Source of the DNA: an uncultured Clostridia bacterium
GTDB lineage: Bacteria; Bacillota; Clostridia; Oscillospirales; Oscillospiraceae
Assembly: GCA_937907975.1 (NCBI GenBank)
Contig: CALEQS010000065.1
Span: forward strand, 1-13,753
DNA length: 13,753 nt
Direction: 5' to 3'
Part shown: positions 1-4,423 of the stretch, one piece after another
How positions within the stretch are numbered: position 1 is the first letter of the stretch
Layout: every line of letters begins with the position of its first letter
The notes under the pieces: model-generated
Told to the model about the DNA's origin: nothing
The model's database searches: none
The model's input: only the letters and a program-made list of their open reading frames with translations
Made by a program: the position numbers and the translations under genes

Positions 1-28
1 CTGTATATCTCCTCTTGACCCCCCATTT

Positions 29-209
29 TGTAACCGCCAAAATTCGCTAAAATCTGCCCCGCATACCCTATTTTGTGCCGATGTATCGAACAAATCCACC
101 GGATACCCACATATAGTGGTTGACAGGCGCTGACATTTCTGTTACTATATTTGTAACAACTTGTAATAGTTGTTTTCGTTTTGTATTCACTTAACGCTGA
201 TTTGTAACA
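29..209 (+). promoter_or_regulatory. Promoter of the M23 peptidase gene with repeated TGTWAY half-sites
   Basis: A sigma-A-type promoter is visible: TTGACA at 120-125, a 17-base spacer, and TACTAT at 143-148 with an extended TG at 140-141. An inverted repeat TGTTAC-N7-GTAACA (140-145 and 153-158) overlaps the -10. Hexamers of the form TGTWAY occur at 29, 140, 152, 162 and 203, and the 10-mer ATTTGTAACA is repeated at 149-158 and 200-209. These resemble half-sites of the wall-stress regulator WalR (TGTWAH-N5-TGTWAH), which controls wall hydrolases in Bacilli. The spacings here (6 and 4 bases between neighbours) do not equal the canonical 5, so the regulator assignment is inference. Bases 1-119 otherwise hold no recognisable gene. 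Confidence 0.7.
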
Positions 210-227
210 GAAAGGTGCGCGATCAAG

Positions 228-1241
228 ATGCAGCAGAAACCGGAGTCCCTCTTCCGCCGGGTGAAGGGCCGCACGCTCGCACTGGTGAGCGCCGCCGTGA
301 TCGGCACTTTATCTCTGAGCGCGTTGGGCATCGGCACTGCAATGGCCGCCCCGGCCGGCGCGTCCCCCGTGTGGGTGCTCTCCATCAACGGCCAGAGCGT
401 GGCCGCCTCCAAGGACGAGGACACCCTGACCCGGCTCTATGAGGATGCTGTGGACTCCTACCGCACCGACTCTGTCTCCACCCTGAAGGTACTCAGCGCC
501 GTGCAGATCCGCTCCGAAAATTCCGCCCTTGTGAAGGACGCCGCCGACACGCCGCTGTCCTCCAAAGCCGCCGTGCTGAACAAGCTGGCGGTGCAGACCA
601 TCTCCACCGTCAACGAGATCACCGAGATCCCCTGCGGCTCCGTCACTGTGGAGGACGACAGCCTGTATACAGACGAGAGCTACACCGTCGAGGGACACGC
701 CGGGGAGCAGACCACCACTTATGATGTCATCAGCGTCAACGGCGTGGAGAAGCTGCGCAAGCAGACCGGCTCCACCACCACCGTGGAGGCCCAGGACACC
801 GTGACCTATGTGGGCACCAAGGAGCGCGCCGAGTATATCTGGCCCGCCCACGGCAATTACACTGGCAGCTACGGCATTGACACCATCAACGGTGCCCACC
901 GCAAGCACGCCGGCATCGACATTGCCGGCGCCGCCGGAGCTGACATCTGTGCCGCCCGGGCCGGAACCGTGGTCTACGCCGGCTGGGACAACGGCGGCTA
1001 CGGCAATCTGGTGGTCGTGGAGCACGATAACGGTACCCACACCTACTACGCCCACAACTCCGCCATCTGCGTCAGCGTGGGCAACACCGTGGAGCAGGGT
1101 GAAAAGATTGCCGAGATGGGTGCCACCGGCCGCGTCACCGGCGTGCACTGCCATTTCGAGCTGCGGCTGGGCAATTTCAACGGACTCTATGTCGCCGCCA
1201 CCTCCGATCCCATGGAGTATTTGGAGCTGAGCGAGCTGTAA
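228..1241 (+). CDS. Secreted M23 metallopeptidase with G5 domain
   Basis: This is a likely cell-wall hydrolase that cleaves peptide bonds in peptidoglycan outside the membrane. Residues 1-41 form a basic segment, a hydrophobic core and an AMA-AP signal-peptidase-like site. A G5-type domain follows at roughly residues 122-197, with the characteristic TVE and TYDV strands; G5 domains occur on wall hydrolases and adhesins. The M23 (LytM/peptidase family) domain occupies roughly 205-325. Its zinc and catalytic residues are all present: H227 and D231 in HAGID, H276 in YYAH, and H307/H309 in HCHFEL. The start at 228 follows AAAGGTG about 10 bases upstream. The gene stands alone, with its own promoter and a terminator directly after the stop. 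The peptidase fold is confident; the exact bond cleaved and the physiological role are not visible. Confidence 0.93.
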   Translation: MQQKPESLFRRVKGRTLALVSAAVIGTLSLSALGIGTAMAAPAGASPVWVLSINGQSVAASKDEDTLTRLYEDAVDSYRTDSVSTLKVLSAVQIRSENSALVKDAADTPLSSKAAVLNKLAVQTISTVNEITEIPCGSVTVEDDSLYTDESYTVEGHAGEQTTTYDVISVNGVEKLRKQTGSTTTVEAQDTVTYVGTKERAEYIWPAHGNYTGSYGIDTINGAHRKHAGIDIAGAAGADICAARAGTVVYAGWDNGGYGNLVVVEHDNGTHTYYAHNSAICVSVGNTVEQGEKIAEMGATGRVTGVHCHFELRLGNFNGLYVAATSDPMEYLELSEL

Positions 1242-1258
1242 TAAGCATCTAAAAGCGC

Positions 1259-1302
1259 TCCCCCCTGACTGCTGAAGCGGTCAGGGGGGATTTCTCATTT
1301 TT
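1259..1302 (+). terminator. Rho-independent terminator of the M23 gene
   Basis: An almost uninterrupted stem of about 14 bp pairs 1259-1272 with 1277-1290 (TCCCCCCTGAC arm against GTCAGGGGGGA) around a TGAA loop. It is followed by a T-rich tail at 1291-1302 and lies 17 bases after the stop codon. Confidence 0.9.
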
Positions 1303-1338
1303 ACTTAGGACGGCAAATTGGGGGGGGGTAGGTTTCCT

Positions 1339-1371
1339 CCGAAAGGCTTCCCCTTGGGGGAAGCCTTTCGG
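1339..1371. repeat. Perfect 15-bp intergenic hairpin
   Basis: CCGAAAGGCTTCCCC (1339-1353) pairs perfectly with 1357-1371 around a 3-base loop. There is no T-tract on either side, so it does not look like a terminator. It is preceded by a run of nine G at 1320-1328. Hairpins of this composition are scattered repeats in gut Clostridia as far as I recall; copy number cannot be judged from this window. Confidence 0.75.
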
Positions 1372-1394
1372 GCGGTGCTGACAGCTTTCAGGTC

Positions 1395-1572
1395 TGATGT
1401 AGGGCGGGTGCTTGCCCCCGCCGTGCCATGCTGGCAGATTTGCAAATGCTATCGTAAAAGGTATGCCGATTTGCATGAGTAAGCATAAATCACGCTTGCA
1501 ACACACCTGTAGGCTATCCTATTGCGGTAACTGCGGCCGTCCGCGGCGAGGGCAAGCACCCGCCCTACACCA
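1395..1572. repeat. 29-bp inverted repeat pair enclosing about 120 bp (MITE-like candidate)
   Basis: The arm at 1395-1423 and the reverse complement of the arm at 1544-1572 agree at 27 of 29 positions, with the core GGGCGGGTGCTTGCCC. Each arm can also fold on itself (GGCGGG against CCCGCC). The 120 bases between carry no convincing gene. No obvious target-site duplication flanks the outer ends, so a non-autonomous mobile element is possible but not shown. The surrounding stretch 1304-1617 holds no other supported gene. Confidence 0.6.
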
Positions 1573-1617
1573 TAATAGATAACTTTGCTTTTATTTTGCC
1601 AAACCCCAATTTATCTC

Positions 1618-2106
1618 TTAAACCTCCACCAACTCCACCTTGGTGCCGTGCTCTTTGACCAGCGCAATCAGATCCTCTGTTTTCATCCAGACGGTGGCGG
1701 TATTGTCATTGGGATGGACACCGATCAGCCCGGGGGCATTTAAAAACTCCTGATCCAGAAACAGTTTTGCCTTCCGCTCCTCGTCATTGAGCACGCCCAG
1801 AGGCGTGACCGCACCGGGGATCAGGCCGAGAATGGCGGACAGATCCTCCGGGGAGGCAAAGGTCAGCGACTTTGTGCCGTAGGCCTTGCGGAAGGCTTTC
1901 AGGTCCACCCGCTTATCGCCCTTGACGGTGATAAGGTAATAATTACGCTTTTTATCATCCCGAACAAACAGATTCTTGGCGTCCGCCTCCGGATAGGGGC
2001 ACTCCACCTCGGCCAGCTCCGCCATATTATAGACCGCCTTGTGTTCGGTGATCTCGTGCCAGAATTTCTTTTCGTCCAGCAGGGCGTAAACATCCTGTTT
2101 ATTCAT
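1618..2106 (-). CDS. YbaK/ProX-type aminoacyl-tRNA deacylase
   Basis: A 162-residue protein of the YbaK/ProX/PrdX editing family, which hydrolyses mischarged tRNA (for example Ala-tRNA(Pro)) in trans in the cytoplasm. Family marks are the AKNLFVRDDKK segment with the conserved lysine near residue 44, the YYLITVKGDKRVDLK strand region, and PGAVTPLGVLND at about 97-108, which matches the ProXp-ala/PrdX subgroup. Its length is normal for the family. The ATG at 2106 is chosen because AGGAGG (2120-2115) precedes it by 8 bases; a longer reading into the upstream gene has no support. It is the second gene of an operon, and the stop codon of the thioesterase gene overlaps its ribosome site. Which tRNA it edits is inference. 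Confidence 0.9.
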   Translation of the reverse strand: MNKQDVYALLDEKKFWHEITEHKAVYNMAELAEVECPYPEADAKNLFVRDDKKRNYYLITVKGDKRVDLKAFRKAYGTKSLTFASPEDLSAILGLIPGAVTPLGVLNDEERKAKLFLDQEFLNAPGLIGVHPNDNTATVWMKTEDLIALVKEHGTKVELVEV

Positions 2107-2119
2107 CGTACGTTCCTCC

Positions 2120-2605
2120 TTACGACTTCGCCTTCGGGGCAAAGTAGATGCCCACAGCGGTGCACACCGGCTCATGCTCCATATCGCCGCTCCACGCGGT
2201 GGCGCCCACGTCCAGTTTGGTGCCGTCGCTGCTCAGGATCTTCGCCTTGATATAGAGCGGCTTGTCCAGCGGGATGGGGCCCAGCAGAGAGAGCTGCATG
2301 GTGACGGTGGGGGTCATGGGCATCCGGGCAGTGTAGAGGCAGAGAAATCCCATCGTCTCATCCAGCGCCACGCAGAAGGCACCGTTGCTCATATAACCGC
2401 TCCGGTCCGCCGTCCAAGGGGAGGGCTGGAGCACCATGGTCAGCGTCTTGCGCTCGTAGTTCACCTCGTGGACATAGAGCGGGATCTTGTCCGCCACGGT
2501 CCCGGGCATATCCTCCCGAAAATAGCGGGCCATCTCCTCCGCCTGAGCCAGCATTCCCTCCTGACTGTCATAATTTGGGCGGTCAAAATTCATTTTGGGC
2601 GGCAT
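2120..2605 (-). CDS. PaaI-like hotdog-fold thioesterase
   Basis: A 161-residue protein with the hotdog thioesterase pattern. The helix motif SNGAFCVALDETMGFLCLY at about 73-91 corresponds to the family's HGG...ALDE...G, and a long beta region follows (TPTVTMQLSLLGPI to GTKLDVGATAW). D82/E83 are the expected catalytic acids; the usual histidine is an asparagine here (N74). Such enzymes hydrolyse acyl-CoA thioesters in the cytoplasm; the substrate is unknown. The start at 2605 is preferred over an in-frame ATG at 2623 because AGGAGG lies 8 bases before it and falls inside the longer reading. It is the first gene of the operon with the YbaK/ProX gene (13 bases between them). Confidence 0.85.
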   Translation of the reverse strand: MPPKMNFDRPNYDSQEGMLAQAEEMARYFREDMPGTVADKIPLYVHEVNYERKTLTMVLQPSPWTADRSGYMSNGAFCVALDETMGFLCLYTARMPMTPTVTMQLSLLGPIPLDKPLYIKAKILSSDGTKLDVGATAWSGDMEHEPVCTAVGIYFAPKAKS

Positions 2606-2643
2606 GGGACATTCCTCCTGCATACATTATATTCATCATCGGA

Positions 2644-2672
2644 ATTATAGCACGATTCCGTCCCTCGGTAAA
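2644..2672 (-). promoter_or_regulatory. Promoter of the thioesterase-deacylase operon
   Basis: On the minus strand TTTACC (2672-2667) is followed after 17 bases by TATAAT (2649-2644), with an extended TGC directly before the -10. It lies about 40 bases upstream of the thioesterase start. A second TATAAT (2631-2626) lacks a matching -35. Confidence 0.7.
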
Positions 2673-2685
2673 GGCATCCCCATCC

Positions 2686-2724
2686 AAAGCACAAAAGCCG
2701 GGCGACCTTTCCCGGCCGCCCGGC
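2686..2724 (-). terminator. Terminator of the low-GC three-gene cassette
   Basis: On the minus strand GCCGGGCG (2724-2717) pairs with CGCCCGGC (2704-2697), extended by three inner pairs. TTTTGTGCTTT follows. It sits about 30 bases after the stop of the zinc-ribbon gene and just before the next promoter, so it separates two operons. Confidence 0.85.
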
Positions 2725-2755
2725 GCAAACGGTTTCCATTTGATTGTCCAATCCG

Positions 2756-3079
2756 TCACAGGTTGATCTCCGGCTTCTGCTCCATAATTGGCTTGCCACA
2801 ATAGGGGCAGACCATCATGTTCTCCCGCAGCAGCCGCCTGGGCGAAATCCGCTTATGGCAGTGCGGACAGGTGCAGGCCACCTTGAGGTCGTCATTTTTA
2901 ATCACGCGATACCACTGGAATCCGCCCACCGCCACACTCACAGGAATCAAGTAATAGCTTTTGGAAATTTTTGGGGGGGACAGAACCAGCGCTATGGAAA
3001 CCACACAAATCAAGGTTGCAGCCCAATCACATATCCGAAGGTGCTGAATCTGTTTCCTGATCTGATTACGATCGATCAT
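2756..3079 (-). CDS. Small membrane protein with C-terminal zinc ribbon
   Basis: A 107-residue protein. Two hydrophobic segments at about 17-34 and 43-60 are followed by a cytoplasmic-type zinc ribbon with CPHC at 71-74 and CPYC at 91-94, separated by a basic stretch (ISPRRLLREN). I do not recognise a named family; the fold prediction is a membrane-anchored treble-clef or ribbon. The ATG at 3079 is chosen because GGGGGGTGAT stands just before it and an upstream start would overlap the VanZ-like gene. It is the last gene of the cassette, 47 bases after its neighbour and followed by a terminator. A C7A5 run in the mRNA sense (plus strand 2968-2979) lies within the coding region and is a possible slippage site. 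Confidence 0.75.
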   Translation of the reverse strand: MIDRNQIRKQIQHLRICDWAATLICVVSIALVLSPPKISKSYYLIPVSVAVGGFQWYRVIKNDDLKVACTCPHCHKRISPRRLLRENMMVCPYCGKPIMEQKPEINL

Positions 3080-3126
3080 TTTATCACCCCCCAGATATTC
3101 TTGCTCCGCAATTGCTGTTTTCCTTT

Positions 3127-3609
3127 TTAAGTCTCCTCCTGTTCGATAAAATATATCCACAGGCAACGCTGCCAAATCCAGTAACCAACTGTCGTCCCGA
3201 GAATCAGTAGTATAAAATAGTCCAGTTCAAACACGCCAATAGCACGCATTCCGCCCGTTATGATGATGATAATCCCCAAGGCCATGGCTCTGATGAGTGT
3301 TCTGCCATAGGTACGATTTTTTCGGTTGAACAAAGGGAGGTAAATCCCCAACGGAATAGCAAGCAGAAACTCGCCTCCATATACCACCAGTGCATCCAGC
3401 ACATGCCCTCCAGAAATCAATGCAATCATATTCCGCATCGGCCAGAGGCTATACCTCCACTCACCGGATTGGGCATAGTGAAGCAATGGTTGTATTGCGG
3501 TTTTGTCGAGCGCAATCTCCATGTAGATACCTTGTAGAATCATTAACCCAATATAGGCAAACAACGACAAATAGGCTATGGAAAGTTTCCTTTTCTGATT
3601 ATCGCGCAT
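3127..3609 (-). CDS. VanZ-like family membrane protein
   Basis: A 160-residue integral membrane protein with four predicted helices (about 11-29, 77-94, 106-121, 128-147). The VanZ signature is visible: GGEFLLAIPLGIYLPL at 78-93, corresponding to the family's GN-hhhFhPhGhhLP, and FELDYFILLILGTTVGYWIW at 127-146, corresponding to FDIDDLILNTLGGLLGY. VanZ itself gives low-level teicoplanin resistance by an unresolved mechanism, and most homologues have no known function. The asparagine usually found after the first glycine is replaced by glutamate (E80). It is the middle gene of the A/T-rich cassette, 40 bases downstream of the secreted peptide gene. A role in envelope protection or immunity toward that peptide is only a hypothesis. 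Confidence 0.75.
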   Translation of the reverse strand: MRDNQKRKLSIAYLSLFAYIGLMILQGIYMEIALDKTAIQPLLHYAQSGEWRYSLWPMRNMIALISGGHVLDALVVYGGEFLLAIPLGIYLPLFNRKNRTYGRTLIRAMALGIIIIITGGMRAIGVFELDYFILLILGTTVGYWIWQRCLWIYFIEQEET

Positions 3610-3649
3610 ACCTCTCGCCCCTCTCTGTTTCCGCTTATCACTTAATTAT

Positions 3650-4096
3650 TCAATAATTTTGAATAATGGTTGGAACCGCATTATCATAAATGAGCATTGT
3701 GCAACCTTTTCCGCTCTTTGCACCGTTTTGAAGTGCCTGCTTAGCTGCCCTGTAATTCATATTTTTAATTTGAGTGGCAAGCCATGTAACTCCACCAAGC
3801 GCTCCTCCACCAATTATTTCTGCAACTGCAATTGCAATATCATCTGTCCAATGACTTCCATCATTCATGGCCGCAGCCATTTCCCTGCACTGCTCTGGGG
3901 TAATATTCCATCTTGCTACCAACTGGCATACTGCAACACTATCATCCCCAGCAGCTGCTGCGGTAGTCGCTGGAACAGCGCAATAGCAAAATAGCGTGGT
4001 CAAAATCAGCAGTGCAGAAACAAATTTTCTCATTTTTTCATGATTCATTCTCCTTTTTAGTTTCCAATATGTTGATACTTTCCTTTCTCGCTGCAT
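3650..4096 (-). CDS. Small secreted glycine-rich peptide, no recognised family
   Basis: A 148-residue product. A strongly basic N-terminus (residues 1-25) leads to a hydrophobic core at 26-41 and an alanine run at 46-49 that suits signal-peptidase cleavage before G50 or D51, leaving about 99 residues. The mature part holds three cysteines (C57, C70, C132), an amphipathic region, and a central hydrophobic glycine-rich segment IIGGGALGGVTWLA at 94-107 that could insert in a membrane. This composition resembles class II bacteriocin-like or pore-forming peptides, but I recognise no family and no double-glycine leader. The ATG at 4096 is chosen for its ribosome site GGGAGG 8 bases upstream; internal ATGs at 4048 and 4033 lack proper spacing. 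It is the first gene of the cassette, with a promoter directly upstream. Confidence 0.7.
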   Translation of the reverse strand: MQRERKVSTYWKLKRRMNHEKMRKFVSALLILTTLFCYCAVPATTAAAAGDDSVAVCQLVARWNITPEQCREMAAAMNDGSHWTDDIAIAVAEIIGGGALGGVTWLATQIKNMNYRAAKQALQNGAKSGKGCTMLIYDNAVPTIIQNY

Positions 4097-4156
4097 GATA
4101 AACACCTCCCTTGTTGCATTGCGAACATCTCACATTTTCTTTTCATTTTCAAATTT

Positions 4157-4202
4157 ACTATACTACTAGAAAAATGTAATATCAACTTTCTAACCAGTTG
4201 AT
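4157..4202 (-). promoter_or_regulatory. Promoter of the low-GC cassette with overlapping inverted repeat
   Basis: On the minus strand TTGATA (4185-4180), a 17-base spacer and TATAGT (4162-4157) form a good sigma-A promoter. It gives an untranslated leader of about 55 bases before the peptide gene. A 7-bp inverted repeat ATCAACT-N8-AGTTGAT (4181-4187 and 4196-4202) covers the -35 and is placed where a repressor or activator would bind. Confidence 0.75.
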
Positions 4203-4271
4203 TCAAAAATTTGGATGGTTTGCGCAAATTTTCCATCTTTTTTATGGCGGCAAGCGGCTTTGTTTTGGAAC

Positions 4272-4283
4272 AAGTGTACACTT
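4272..4283. promoter_or_regulatory. 12-bp perfect palindrome between divergent promoters
   Basis: AAGTGTACACTT is fully self-complementary and lies between the cassette promoter and the activase promoter, about 70 to 90 bases from each. It may be an operator; no regulator gene is present in the window to pair with it. Confidence 0.35.
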
Positions 4284-4360
4284 CCCCCTGCAGCGGGGCA
4301 AATTACTTCCGATCCGCCGGATATTTTACAGCGCGTTCACAATTCCTGTGGTAGAATAAC

Positions 4361-4388
4361 TTGATAATCCTCGAAATTTCGCTATAAT
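4361..4388 (+). promoter_or_regulatory. Promoter of the activase-GNAT-dehydratase operon
   Basis: TTGATA (4361-4366), a 16-base spacer and a consensus TATAAT (4383-4388) lie 35 bases before the activase start. The spacer contains the perfect palindrome CGAAATTTCG (4372-4381), a possible operator position. Confidence 0.8.
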
Positions 4389-4423
4389 GTAATCTGTATT
4401 ATTATGAGATAAGGTGGACTTTT

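Noticed and set aside
48..53. TAAAAT as a second promoter for the M23 gene
   Set aside because: The only TTGAC-like element upstream (15-20) is 27 bases away, too far for a sigma-A promoter.
309..1154. Open frame of 281 codons antisense to the M23 gene
   Set aside because: Glycine/valine/histidine-rich shadow with no domain or start signal.
1249..1506. 85-codon minus-strand frame in the intergenic repeat region
   Set aside because: It is composed of terminator and hairpin repeat sequence.
1395..1572. CRISPR array or phage attachment site
   Set aside because: There are only two arms and they are inverted, not directly repeated; no cas or integrase gene is nearby.
2583..2801. 69-72-codon frames on both strands around the 2686-2724 terminator
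   Set aside because: They read through a terminator, a promoter and the ends of two supported genes.
4057..4281. 74-codon frame on the minus strand upstream of the secreted peptide
   Set aside because: It spans the cassette promoter and operator-like repeat, overlaps the start of the peptide gene and has no ribosome site.
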